Positions 17,022 to 25,008 of a DNA stretch of 64,000 bases are shown in pieces. Position numbers and translations under genes: made by a program. Each line of letters opens with the position of its first letter. The stretch's first letter is position 1. Source of the DNA: Pseudonocardia sp. MH-G8. Its GTDB lineage: Bacteria; Actinomycetota; Actinomycetes; Mycobacteriales; Pseudonocardiaceae. The notes beneath the pieces are model-generated. The model saw only the letters and a list, made by a program, of their open reading frames with translations. It made no database searches and was not told where the DNA came from. Location of the stretch: NCBI RefSeq assembly GCF_002262885.1, contig NZ_NKYF01000012.1, positions 174,858 to 238,857 on the forward strand. Direction: 5' to 3'.

Positions 17022-17429
17022 TCAGGCGGACCGTAGTGCGATGAGCCCGGCGTCGGTGGACCGGAAGCCACAGGCGTCGAAGTAGAAGGCGCGCAGGTGC
17101 TCCTCGAAGTCCACGTGCAGCCATTCGCACCCGGCCTCGCGGGCGGCGTCGGTCGCGCGCGCGACGAGCTGCGTCGCGATGCCGCGACGCTGGTGGTCGG
17201 GACGGACCTTCGTGTCGAGCACGAACGCGTGGGCGTCCCCGTCCCAGGCGAGGTTGACGAACCCGACGAGCGCGCCGTCGGGCAGGCGCGCGCTCACCCA
17301 GCCCAGGCTGTGCGGGCGGATCCGGTCCCACCAGCCGCGTTGTGGACGGCCCCCGTGGGAGGTGGTGAGGTCGAACAGCTCCGCGTCGGTGACCGGAGCG
17401 CGCCAGCGGTAGGAGATGTCGTCGGGCAT
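17022..17429 (-). CDS. GNAT-family N-acetyltransferase
   Basis: A 135-residue acetyltransferase. The acetyl-CoA pyrophosphate loop is VRPDHQRRGIATQLV (pattern Q/RxxGxG/A), preceded by strand 4 (AFVLDTKV) and followed by the FYFDACGF segment common at the C-terminus. I prefer ATG 17429; an upstream in-frame ATG at 17522 would add 31 residues without homology and would run through the strong hairpin at 17447-17487. It is convergent with the LigK-like gene (four bases apart). The substrate is unknown. Such proteins acetylate amines, antibiotics or protein termini, and this one has no evident tie to the catabolic genes. Confidence 0.82.
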   Translation of the reverse strand: MPDDISYRWRAPVTDAELFDLTTSHGGRPQRGWWDRIRPHSLGWVSARLPDGALVGFVNLAWDGDAHAFVLDTKVRPDHQRRGIATQLVARATDAAREAGCEWLHVDFEEHLRAFYFDACGFRSTDAGLIALRSA

Positions 17430-17446
17430 ACGGGCACTGTGGGCCA

Positions 17447-17487
17447 CGGCCTCGTCCTGCGCACCCCTTCGGCGCAGGACGAGGCCG
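17447..17487. terminator. Strong GC hairpin, 16-bp perfect stem
   Basis: Left arm 17447-17462 and right arm 17472-17487 are exact reverse complements around a 9-base loop. There is no T-run on either side, so if it stops transcription it is not a classical intrinsic terminator. It lies 18 bases upstream of the GNAT start and about 160 bases downstream of the regulator ending at 17652, so it may separate the two minus-strand genes or shape the 5' leader of the GNAT mRNA. Confidence 0.5.
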
Positions 17488-17651
17488 GGTCCGTCCGGCG
17501 GCGCGCTCGCCCGTGTCGCCACCCCGCCGGCGGTGCACCGCGATGCCCTCCCGCCGTGCGACCGCGCTGGACACGATGCCGGTGGCCCTCGCCGGGCACG
17601 TCCGCTCGGGGGAGTAACCGCCGGTACTCCGGGGGCGGTACCGGTGCGCGC

Positions 17652-18143
17652 CTACGCGTGCGGGCGGTACTCCTCGAGCAGTGCGCCCAGCCGCGCGACC
17701 ATGAAGTCGTAGTACACCGACATCTCCCGCAACCGGGCCTGCTGCAGGTCGGCGAGTGCCGTGCCCTCCCGCTCGGCGCGGTGGGCGAGGTCGCGCAGCT
17801 GCTCGACCTGCCGGAGCTGGTGCTCGAGGCAGCCGACCCAGGCGTCCGGGCGCCACTCGTGGACGAAGTGCCGGGCACCCGGGGGCTTGAACCGCCGGAC
17901 CACGCCGTTCGTGATCAGCAGGCGGGTCATCTCCGAGACCGACCCCGCGCTCGCCCCGGTCTCGTCCTGCAGCCGCCGGACGGTCATCGGGTGCGGGCTC
18001 AGCAGCAGGACGGCGGCGGTGCGGCCGGCCATGCGCGGCCAGCCCATCGTCTGGCCGAGGACGGTCGCGAAGTCGGCTGCCACGGCGTCGGCGGCCGATT
18101 CGGCGCTGCGGGACGGGCTTCGGGTGCCGGGCACGAGCGACAT
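17652..18143 (-). CDS. MarR/GbsR-like transcriptional regulator
   Basis: A 163-residue protein with a winged helix in the middle: RTAAVLLLSPHPMTVRRLQDETGASAGSVSEMTRLLITNGVV spans helix, recognition helix and wing start (about residues 41-82). A long amphipathic helical C-terminus (EHQLRQVEQLRDLAHRAEREG) probably dimerises. The fold matches the GbsR/MarR group, which often controls choline/glycine betaine and alcohol-oxidation genes. It is divergent from a choline-dehydrogenase-like GMC oxidoreductase at 18256, which fits that theme. Repeats in the intergenic region (18145-18206) are probable binding sites. The effector is not known. Confidence 0.82.
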   Translation of the reverse strand: MSLVPGTRSPSRSAESAADAVAADFATVLGQTMGWPRMAGRTAAVLLLSPHPMTVRRLQDETGASAGSVSEMTRLLITNGVVRRFKPPGARHFVHEWRPDAWVGCLEHQLRQVEQLRDLAHRAEREGTALADLQQARLREMSVYYDFMVARLGALLEEYRPHA

Positions 18144-18144
18144 C

Positions 18145-18206
18145 TTTCACCAGGAACTGAAGTTTCACCATTGACTGAGAGTCGGTGACTGGTCGACAGT
18201 ACCGAC
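18145..18206. promoter_or_regulatory. Operator/promoter region between MarR-type and GMC genes
   Basis: Two kinds of symmetry are visible. TTTCACCA is repeated directly at 18145-18152 and 18163-18170, with a short palindrome AACT-GA-AGTT between them. Further on, GTCGGT (18181-18186) pairs with ACCGAC (18201-18206), and inside them ACTG (18188-18191) pairs with CAGT (18197-18200). The region lies directly upstream of the regulator start at 18143 and 50 bp before the GMC start, so autoregulation and control of the divergent operon are plausible. Confidence 0.5.
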
Positions 18207-18255
18207 GAGAGGGCGGGTCGCACCGGACACCGCCCACGATCGCGGAGGATCGTAC

Positions 18256-19827
18256 GTGGCCGAGAACGACTGGGACGTGATCGTGATCGGCGCGGGGTCC
18301 TCCGGCGCGGTACTGGCCACCCGGCTCGCCGCGGCGGGCCGGCGGGTGCTGCTGCTGGAGGCCGGGCCGGACTACCGCTCGGCGCAGATGCCCGAGGTCT
18401 GGCGCTCGCCGAACCCGCTGCGCGCCCTGATCGACCCGGCCGCCGGCGGCAGTCTGATGTGGCCGGACGTGCTCGCGACCAGGACCGACGCGCAGGACGC
18501 CGCGTTGTACTGGCGCGGCCGCGGCACCGGCGGCAGCTCCGGGATCAACGGCCAGATCGCGATCCGGCCGCCGATTCAGGACTTCGAGGACTGGGTCCGC
18601 TGGGGGTGTGCGGGCTGGTCGCCGCAGGACGTGCTGCCCTACTTCTGCCGCTCCGAGGACGACGAGGAGTTCGGGGACGCCCCGTACCACGGCAGGGGCG
18701 GGCCCACCCCGATCTTCCGGATGGCGCAGGAGGCGTGGGGATCGGTGGACACCGCGCTGCGGGCCGCCGCGCTCTCCGCCGGTCACAGCTGGGCGCAGGA
18801 CGTCAACGCGCCGGGGGCGGTGGGCGTCTCCCCGTACCCGATCAACTCCCGCGACGGGCGGAGGGTCACCGTCAACGACGGGTACCTGGAGCCGGCCCGG
18901 GGGAGCGCCTCGCTGACCGTCCGGGGCGACGCCCTCGTCGACCACGTGCTGGTCCGCGACGGCCGGGCGGTGGGCGTGCGGTACCTGGCAGGCGACACCG
19001 CGGTGGAGGAGCGCGCCGACCTCGTCGTGCTGAGCGCGGGGGCCGTGCACTCCCCGGCCGTGCTGATGCGCTCGGGCATCGGTCCGGCCGCGCACCTGCG
19101 CGCGCTGGGGATCGACGTCGTCGCGGACCTGCCGGTCGGGCAGGGCCTGCAGGACCACCCCCTGGCGGGCGTCGCGATCCCGCTCGACGCCGCCTCCGCG
19201 ATCAGGACCGCCGACGACCGGCACACCAACGTCTGCGTCCGCTACACGAGCGACGTGCCCGACGCGCAGCCGCTCGACATGATGTTCGTGTCGCTCAACC
19301 AGAACGTGCTCGCGATGGAGCGGGCCGATCTCCGCTTCGGCGCGGGCATGTTCGGGGTGTGGGTGAACCAGGCGTGGTCCCGGGGGGAGATCACCCTGGC
19401 CTCGAGCGACCCGCGCGCCCAACCGGAGATCCGCGAATCCATGTTGTCGGACGAGCGGGACCGCGCGCGGTTGCGGGCGGGTATCCGGGCGCTGGTCGAG
19501 ATGGCACGGGGCCCGGAGGTCGCGGCCATCGCGGACGGCTCCGTCGACCGCGTGAACGCCGGGCTGCTGGATGCGCTCGACGACGACGAGCGGCTCGACG
19601 ACCACCTGCTCGCCACCGCCGCGGACGCCCAGCACGCCACGAGCACGTGCCGGATGGGCGATCCCGGCGACGCCGCCACGGTGGTCGACCCGGCCTGCCG
19701 GGTTCTCGGCGTCGACGGGCTGCGCGTGGTCGACGCGTCGATCTTCCCGTCCGTGCCCCGCGCCAACACCAACCTGACCGCCATCATGGTGGGGGAGTTG
19801 ATGGCCGACCGTCTGGAGCGCGCGTGA
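18256..19827 (+). CDS. GMC-family FAD oxidoreductase (choline/alcohol dehydrogenase type)
   Basis: A 523-residue glucose-methanol-choline oxidoreductase. The N-terminal FAD-binding motif is VIVIGAGSSGAVLATRL. The GMC signature RGRGTGGSSGINGQI follows at about residue 90, and the C-terminal active-site region contains QHATSTCRMG and VPRANTNLTAIM. The family oxidises alcohols to aldehydes or acids with FAD. GTG 18256 is preceded by GGAGG. The stop overlaps the M20 hydrolase start by four bases. With a GbsR-like regulator alongside, a choline-like or N-substituted alcohol is one option, but a hydroxylated aromatic or polyether alcohol is equally possible. Confidence 0.88.
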   Translation: MAENDWDVIVIGAGSSGAVLATRLAAAGRRVLLLEAGPDYRSAQMPEVWRSPNPLRALIDPAAGGSLMWPDVLATRTDAQDAALYWRGRGTGGSSGINGQIAIRPPIQDFEDWVRWGCAGWSPQDVLPYFCRSEDDEEFGDAPYHGRGGPTPIFRMAQEAWGSVDTALRAAALSAGHSWAQDVNAPGAVGVSPYPINSRDGRRVTVNDGYLEPARGSASLTVRGDALVDHVLVRDGRAVGVRYLAGDTAVEERADLVVLSAGAVHSPAVLMRSGIGPAAHLRALGIDVVADLPVGQGLQDHPLAGVAIPLDAASAIRTADDRHTNVCVRYTSDVPDAQPLDMMFVSLNQNVLAMERADLRFGAGMFGVWVNQAWSRGEITLASSDPRAQPEIRESMLSDERDRARLRAGIRALVEMARGPEVAAIADGSVDRVNAGLLDALDDDERLDDHLLATAADAQHATSTCRMGDPGDAATVVDPACRVLGVDGLRVVDASIFPSVPRANTNLTAIMVGELMADRLERA

Positions 19828-20963
19828 CCGCCGTAGACCGGGTCAAGCCCGACATCGCGGGCCGGATCCGCGCCGCGGAGGGCGCCCTGCGCGACCTGTC
19901 GCACCGGATCCACGCCCACCCCGAGCTCGCGTTCGAGGAGACGCGGGCCAGCGGGTGGGTGGCCGACGCGCTGGCCGACGGCGGTTTCACCGTCGAGCAC
20001 GGTTGCTACGACCTGCCCACCGCGGTGCGGGCAACGGTCGGGAGCGGCCCCGTCCACGTGGTGGTGTGCGCCGAGTACGACGCACTGCCCGGGATGGGGC
20101 ACGCGTGCGGGCACAACATCATCGCCGCGGCGGCGGTCGGGGCGGGCCTCGCGCTCGCGCCCGTCGCCGACGACCTGGGGCTCACGGTCACGGTGCTGGG
20201 CACCCCGGCCGAGGAGGGCGGGGGCGGGAAGGTCCTGATGATCGACCGCGGCGCCTTCGACGGTGCGCATGCCGCGATGATGGTGCACCCCGCCGCGCAC
20301 GAGGCGGCGGCGCTGCGCGGGTCGGCGGTCTCGGTCTTCGACGTCGAGTACCGCGGCCGGCCCGCGCACGCGGGGGCGCACCCGGAGCAGGGGGTGAACG
20401 CGGCCGACGCGATGACGATCGCGCAGGTCGCCATCGGCCTGCTGCGCCAGCAGACCCGTGACGGCGAGCGGATCCAGGGCATCGTCACCGACGGCGGTCT
20501 CGCGCCGAACATCATCCCGGACCGCAACACCGGCAACTGGATCGTCCGTGCCGGCTCGATCGAGGCGCTGGCCCCGCTCAAGGAACGGGTGCTGCGCTGC
20601 TTCGAGGCCGGTGCGCTCGGCTCCGGGTGCGAACTCTCGGTGCAGCCCAGCTGCCCCGACTACGCCGACCTCGTGCACGACCAGGAGATGGTGGCGCTCT
20701 ACCGCCGCAACGCCGAGGCGTTGGGACGCAGGTTCCCGGGCCCGGACGAGGAGCCGATGGTGGGGGCGGCCACCGACATGGGCAACGTGTCGCACCGCGT
20801 GCCCTCGATCCACCCGATGCTCGGGCTGGACTGCCTCCCCGCGGTGAACCACCAGCCCGAGTTCGCCGCCGCGTGCGTCACGCCGGTGGCCGACGGCGCT
20901 GTGCTCGACGGCGCGATCGCCATGGCCTGGACCGCGGCCGACCTGGGGGCGCTCAGGTCGTGA
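19824..20963 (+). CDS. M20 family metallo-amidohydrolase (AbgB/M20D-like)
   Basis: A 379-residue M20-type amidohydrolase. Metal-binding elements are visible in order: MGHACGHN, the TPAEEGGGG general-base/ligand pair, MVHPAAHE, and a C-terminal His in CLPAVNHQPE. The lid/dimerisation domain begins at VEYRGRPAHAGAHPEQG, a hallmark of the aminobenzoyl-glutamate hydrolase / aminoacylase subgroup. It would hydrolyse an N-acyl amino acid or related amide in the cytoplasm. GTG 19824 overlaps the GMC stop by four bases, so the alcohol oxidation and amide cleavage are probably sequential. The last 11 bases overlap the convergent GntR gene. Confidence 0.87.
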   Translation: MTAVDRVKPDIAGRIRAAEGALRDLSHRIHAHPELAFEETRASGWVADALADGGFTVEHGCYDLPTAVRATVGSGPVHVVVCAEYDALPGMGHACGHNIIAAAAVGAGLALAPVADDLGLTVTVLGTPAEEGGGGKVLMIDRGAFDGAHAAMMVHPAAHEAAALRGSAVSVFDVEYRGRPAHAGAHPEQGVNAADAMTIAQVAIGLLRQQTRDGERIQGIVTDGGLAPNIIPDRNTGNWIVRAGSIEALAPLKERVLRCFEAGALGSGCELSVQPSCPDYADLVHDQEMVALYRRNAEALGRRFPGPDEEPMVGAATDMGNVSHRVPSIHPMLGLDCLPAVNHQPEFAAACVTPVADGAVLDGAIAMAWTAADLGALRS

Positions 20964-21636
20964 TCGCGTGGGAGTCCATGTCGGCGGCGGTCCACTCCTC
21001 GACCTCGTCGAGGTGCACGGCCGCGGCGTCGCGGGCTCCCGCGGCGTCCCGCGCGGCCATCGCGTCGAGGATCTGCAGGTGGCGATGGGTGGAGCCGGCC
21101 AGCCGGTGCGGGCCAGTGGCCCCGAGGATCCGCAGCCACTGCACGAACGGCTCCACCGAGGCGCGTGCGGCGATCAGCCGCTCGTTGCCGGTGGCCGCCA
21201 CGATCTCGCGGTGCAGGCGCATGTCGCTGGCGAAGAAGGGCTCGTAGTCGCCCGTATCCGCGGCGGCGAGCGCCTCGACGGCCTCGGCGCGCAGCTCGGC
21301 GATCTGGGACTCCGGCATGCGGCCGGTCGCGAGCCCGGTGGCGACCCACTCGATGCCCTTGCGCAGCTGGCACACCTCGTGGACGTCGGTGAGGCCCGGA
21401 CGCGCGACGAAGGTGCCCGAGCGCGGGCGCGTCTCGATCAGCCTGTCGTGCTCGAGACGCGCCAGCGCGTCGCGCACCGGGGTGCGGGAGACGCCGAACT
21501 CCGCCGCCACCGCCTGCGGGTCCAGGCGCGAACCGGGAGCGAACGCGCCGCTCGTGATGCGCTCGCAGAGGATCCGGTACAGCTGGTCGGCGATCGACTC
21601 GACCATCAGGGCGGCGCGGGCGGGCTCGACGGTCAC
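20953..21636 (-). CDS. GntR-family regulator, FCD subfamily
   Basis: A 227-residue FCD-type GntR. The winged helix spans about residues 14-75 (GAFAPGSRLDPQAVAAEFGVSRTPVRDAL with recognition helix). The helical FCD effector domain follows, with the SDMRLHREIV Asp/His and THRHLQ His as likely metal ligands. It lies 30 bases downstream of the DHDPS-family aldolase on the same strand, probably in the same transcript. FCD regulators normally respond to carboxylic acids. Likely targets are the aldolase and the divergent MHS transporter-DhaKL unit through the inverted repeat at 22583-22624. Confidence 0.87.
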   Translation of the reverse strand: MTVEPARAALMVESIADQLYRILCERITSGAFAPGSRLDPQAVAAEFGVSRTPVRDALARLEHDRLIETRPRSGTFVARPGLTDVHEVCQLRKGIEWVATGLATGRMPESQIAELRAEAVEALAAADTGDYEPFFASDMRLHREIVAATGNERLIAARASVEPFVQWLRILGATGPHRLAGSTHRHLQILDAMAARDAAGARDAAAVHLDEVEEWTAADMDSHAITT

Positions 21637-21666
21637 GGCGGTCCCCCTGTTCTCAGTATGTGATGT

Positions 21667-22554
21667 CTAGTCGATGAGGTTAGCGGCACGCAGCGCGGTG
21701 GCGATCCGCGCGCGCTCGGCCTCGCTCGCCGGCCGGAACGGCTGGCGGGGCAGACCGCCGTCGCGGCCCTGCAACTGCAGCGCCGCCTTGAGGGTGGCCG
21801 GCAGGTTCGGGCCGTTGATGGCGCGCCACACCGTCAGGATGCGTTCGTGCAGCTCGAGGGCCAGCGCGTGGTCGCCCGCCTGCACCGCGTCCCAGAGCTG
21901 CACCGACAGCGCAGGGGTGACCGTCGGGATCGCGGCGAGCGCGCCGTGGGCACCCATGACGAACGCGGGGTAGTGCAGGTCGTCGAGCGCGGCGAGGATC
22001 CGGTAGCGGTCGCGGACGCGGTGCAGCAGGTCGGCGAGCAGGTGGATGTCCCCACCGCTCTGCTTGATCGCGACCAGCTGGGGCACCTGGTGCATCTGCT
22101 CGATCGTGTCGACGGGGACGAGGGCCCACGGCACCACGTTGTAGAGCACGAGCGGCAGCTCGGTGGCAGCGCCGATCAGCCGGAAGTGCTCCACGGTCTC
22201 CTCGGGGGAGGGGGCGAAGACGTAGTGCACGGGCGTCACCTGCAGGGCGTCGACGCCGGCGTCCTTGAGGGCGAGGCCGTAGCGGATGGCCTGCGCGGTG
22301 GAGTTCTGGATGACGCCGCCGATGACGGGCACGCGACCGCCGACCTCCTCGACGACCACCCGGCAGATCGCGGCGCTCTCCTCGAGCGACAACGTCTGGC
22401 CCTCGCCGGTGCTCCCGCAGGCGCAGATCGCGGTGACGCCCGCCCCGAGGAGGTACTTCACCTCTGCCCGCAGGAGCTCGAGGTCCACCTCGTCGCGTTC
22501 GTCGAACGGGGTGACGACGGTCGAGATCATCCCGTGCAGGTCCAGGTCCTTCAT
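21667..22554 (-). CDS. DHDPS/N-acetylneuraminate lyase-family aldolase
   Basis: A 295-residue class I aldolase of the DHDPS/NAL superfamily. The Schiff-base Lys is residue 164 in VAIKQSGGD, the catalytic Tyr is residue 138 in VLYNVVPW, and the carboxylate-binding loop is GSTGEG (47-52). The family condenses or cleaves pyruvate with an aldehyde. The genomic setting, beside a carboxylate transporter and a dihydroxyacetone kinase rather than lysine genes, argues for a catabolic 2-keto-3-deoxy sugar acid aldolase or dehydratase. It is divergent from the MHS transporter and upstream of gntR on the same strand. A paralogue is at 56419. Confidence 0.86.
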   Translation of the reverse strand: MKDLDLHGMISTVVTPFDERDEVDLELLRAEVKYLLGAGVTAICACGSTGEGQTLSLEESAAICRVVVEEVGGRVPVIGGVIQNSTAQAIRYGLALKDAGVDALQVTPVHYVFAPSPEETVEHFRLIGAATELPLVLYNVVPWALVPVDTIEQMHQVPQLVAIKQSGGDIHLLADLLHRVRDRYRILAALDDLHYPAFVMGAHGALAAIPTVTPALSVQLWDAVQAGDHALALELHERILTVWRAINGPNLPATLKAALQLQGRDGGLPRQPFRPASEAERARIATALRAANLID

Positions 22555-22582
22555 CGTTCTCCTCGGGTTGCAGGTGCGCGAT

Positions 22583-22624
22583 CTGGTGTCTGATACATTA
22601 GCCGTCAGATTTCACAGACGCCAG
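22583..22624. promoter_or_regulatory. Inverted repeat in divergent aldolase/MHS promoter
   Basis: CTGGTGTCTG (22583-22592) and CAGACGCCAG (22615-22624) match in nine of ten positions as an inverted repeat. A smaller pair TCTGA/TCAGA lies within. It occupies the centre of the 88-bp gap between the divergent aldolase and MHS genes, the expected place for an operator of the linked GntR regulator. Binding is inferred. Confidence 0.45.
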
Positions 22625-22642
22625 TCGGTACGAGGGAGTGCC

Positions 22643-23995
22643 ATGAACGACAACTCGGGGTCCACGGGTGGGACCCCCGTCAAGCGGGTCGTGTGGGCCA
22701 GTGCCCTCGGCACCACGGTCGAGTACTACGACTTCACGCTCTACGCCACGACGGCGGCGCTCGTCTTCAACGAGGTCTTCTTCCCCGCGGGCGACCCGCT
22801 CGTGGGCACGCTGGCCGCGTTCGCGACGTTCTTCGTCGGCTACCTCGCCCGCCCGCTGGGCGGGCTGATCTTCGGGCACTTCGGCGACAAGCTGGGCCGC
22901 AAGAACGTCCTGATCATCACGATGGTGATGATGGGGATGGGCACCTTCGCCATCGGCCTGCTGCCCTCCTACGAGACGATCGGCGTCGCTGCGCCGCTGC
23001 TGCTCGTGCTGATCCGGTTGATCCAGGGCCTCGGCATGGGTGGGGAGTACGGCGGCGGCGTGCTGATGGCGCTGGAGTACAGCCCGCGGCGGCGGCAGGG
23101 CTTCTTCACCTCGCTCGTGCACATCGGAACGCCGGCCGGCGTCCTGCTCCCGGTGGGCCTGGTGACCCTGCTCGACGCGACGCTGCCCGCCGGCGCGTAC
23201 GACGCGTGGGCCTGGCGGCTGCCCTTCCTCGCCAGCATCCTGCTGATCCTCGTCGGCGTGTACATCCGGCTGCGCGTGAGCGAGAGCCCGGAGTTCGTCA
23301 AGGCGCGGGCCGAGCGCGAGGTGCAGAGCCTGCCGGCCAAGGAGGTGTTCGCGCGGCACGGGGTGAAGGTCGTGATGTCGATCATCGCCAAGATCGCCGA
23401 GAGCGGGCTGTTCAACGTCTACTACGTGGTCGCGATCGCCTACATCACCACCGAGCTCGGGCTGCCGCGCGAACCGGTACTGCTCGCGGTGCTGATCGCC
23501 TGCCTGCTGGAGTGCGGCACGCTCCCGTTGTTCGGAGCGCTGTCGGACCGGGTCGGCCGCCGCCGGGTCTACATCGGCGGCGCGGTGTTCCAGATCCTGC
23601 TCGCGGTGCCGTTCTTCCTGATGGTGCAGACCGGCGACTTCTGGCTCACCACGCTCGCGATGTCGCTCGGGCTCGCGGTCGGCCACGGTGCGATGTACGG
23701 GGCCCAGGCCGCGCTCTTCGCCAACCTCTACCCGGTGGCCGTGCGCTACACCGGTCTGTCGGTCACCCAGCAGATCGGCGCCACCCTGGGCGGCGGCCTC
23801 GCGCCGCTGGTCGGCACCGCCCTGCTCGCCGCCGGCGGCGGGCACTGGACGTGGCTGGTGTTCTACGCGATCGGGATCGCGGTGCTCTCCTCGCTCGCAG
23901 CCACCCGATTGGGCGCGGGCGAGGCCCGCTACCGTCCCGTCGGGCCCGACTCCCCGGTCGAGAAGGCCCCGTCCCTGGACAAGGAGAGCCTCTGA
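22643..23995 (+). CDS. MHS-family (metabolite:H+ symporter) MFS transporter
   Basis: A 450-residue protein of the MHS subgroup of MFS, with twelve predicted membrane segments. It starts with the subgroup's VVWASALGTTVEYYDFTLYATTAA block, then FATFFVGYLARPLGG and GHFGDKLGRKNVL (loop 2-3), and later GLGMGGEYGGGVLMALEY. Relatives include ShiA, KgtP and ProP, which import organic acids or compatible solutes with protons. The ATG at 22643 is preceded by GAGGGAG about six bases upstream. The stop overlaps dhaK by one base (TGATG), so the carrier and the kinase are coupled. The substrate is probably a hydroxy acid or small polyol derivative consumed by the kinase/aldolase. Confidence 0.88.
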   Translation: MNDNSGSTGGTPVKRVVWASALGTTVEYYDFTLYATTAALVFNEVFFPAGDPLVGTLAAFATFFVGYLARPLGGLIFGHFGDKLGRKNVLIITMVMMGMGTFAIGLLPSYETIGVAAPLLLVLIRLIQGLGMGGEYGGGVLMALEYSPRRRQGFFTSLVHIGTPAGVLLPVGLVTLLDATLPAGAYDAWAWRLPFLASILLILVGVYIRLRVSESPEFVKARAEREVQSLPAKEVFARHGVKVVMSIIAKIAESGLFNVYYVVAIAYITTELGLPREPVLLAVLIACLLECGTLPLFGALSDRVGRRRVYIGGAVFQILLAVPFFLMVQTGDFWLTTLAMSLGLAVGHGAMYGAQAALFANLYPVAVRYTGLSVTQQIGATLGGGLAPLVGTALLAAGGGHWTWLVFYAIGIAVLSSLAATRLGAGEARYRPVGPDSPVEKAPSLDKESL

Positions 23996-25008
23996 TGTCG
24001 GTGCTGTTCCTCCCGCCCGGGGACGACCCGGTCCCGGCCGCGTTGCGCGGGTTCGCCCGTGCGCACGCCGACCTCGTCACGCTGCACGACGACCCCGTGC
24101 ACCTGACCGCCCGGCACCGGGCCGAGGGCCGGCGGGTCGGGCTCGTCTCCGGTGGCGGGTCCGGGCACGAGCCGATGCACGCGGGATTCCTCGGCCGCGG
24201 GATGCTCGACGCGGTGGCGCCGGGCAAGGTGTTCGCGTCGCCGCACAACCGGCAGGTCCTGGAGGCCAGCCGCGCCGCCGCCGGAACCGACGGCGTGATC
24301 CACGTCGTGAAGAACTACACGGGCGACCGGATCAACTTCGCGATCGCCGCCGAGCGGCTGCGCCACGACGGGATCGAGGTCCGGCGCGTCCTCGTCGACG
24401 ACGACCTGGCCACCGAGAGCGCGGACACCGCCACCGGGCGCCGGGGCACCGGTGCCACGGTGATCGTGGAGAAGCTGCTCGGCGCGGCCGCGGACGAGGG
24501 CCTGGGGCTCGACGAGCTGGCCGGGCTGGGGTGCGAGTTCGCCGGCGCCTCGCGCTCGCTCGCCGTCGCGGCCCGGGCGCAGTCGTCGCTGCACACCGGC
24601 GAGCCCTCCTTCGACCTCGACCCCGCCGACCTCGAGTACGGGGTCGGCATTCACGGCGAGCGGGCGGCGAAGTCGGTGGCCCGGCCACCGCTGCCCGAGC
24701 TCGTGGACCGGATGCTCGACGAGCTGACCGCCGGACTGCCCGCCGGCCCGGACGAGCTGCTCGTGCTCGTCAACGGGCTCGGTGGCACCTCGCTGCTGGA
24801 GCTCTACGGCGTGCACGACCTCGTGGCCGAGGGCCTGGGCTCCCGCGGGCTGACGGTCGCGGGCGCGCTGGTGGGCACGTTCGTGCCCGCGATCGACATG
24901 GCGGGCTTCTCGGTGACGCTGACGCGCGCGCAGCCGCGGTGGCTGCCGTGGTGGGCCGCGCCGACGCAGACCCCCGCTTTCCCGCGCACCACCTCGGAGG
25001 CCCGATGA
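23995..25008 (+). CDS. dhaK: Dihydroxyacetone kinase subunit DhaK-like
   Basis: A 337-residue DhaK-domain protein. Substrate-binding features are GGGSGHEPMHAGF (about 53-65), HVVKNYTGDRINF and GVGIHGE, where His220 is the residue that forms a hemiaminal with dihydroxyacetone or related ketoses in the family. The ATG overlaps the MHS transporter stop by one base; the stop overlaps dhaL by four. DhaK holds the substrate while DhaL supplies the phosphoryl group. No DhaM phosphotransferase subunit is found nearby. The real substrate may be dihydroxyacetone, erythrulose or another short ketose, as in actinobacterial and proteobacterial tetrose pathways. Confidence 0.88.
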   Translation: MSVLFLPPGDDPVPAALRGFARAHADLVTLHDDPVHLTARHRAEGRRVGLVSGGGSGHEPMHAGFLGRGMLDAVAPGKVFASPHNRQVLEASRAAAGTDGVIHVVKNYTGDRINFAIAAERLRHDGIEVRRVLVDDDLATESADTATGRRGTGATVIVEKLLGAAADEGLGLDELAGLGCEFAGASRSLAVAARAQSSLHTGEPSFDLDPADLEYGVGIHGERAAKSVARPPLPELVDRMLDELTAGLPAGPDELLVLVNGLGGTSLLELYGVHDLVAEGLGSRGLTVAGALVGTFVPAIDMAGFSVTLTRAQPRWLPWWAAPTQTPAFPRTTSEAR

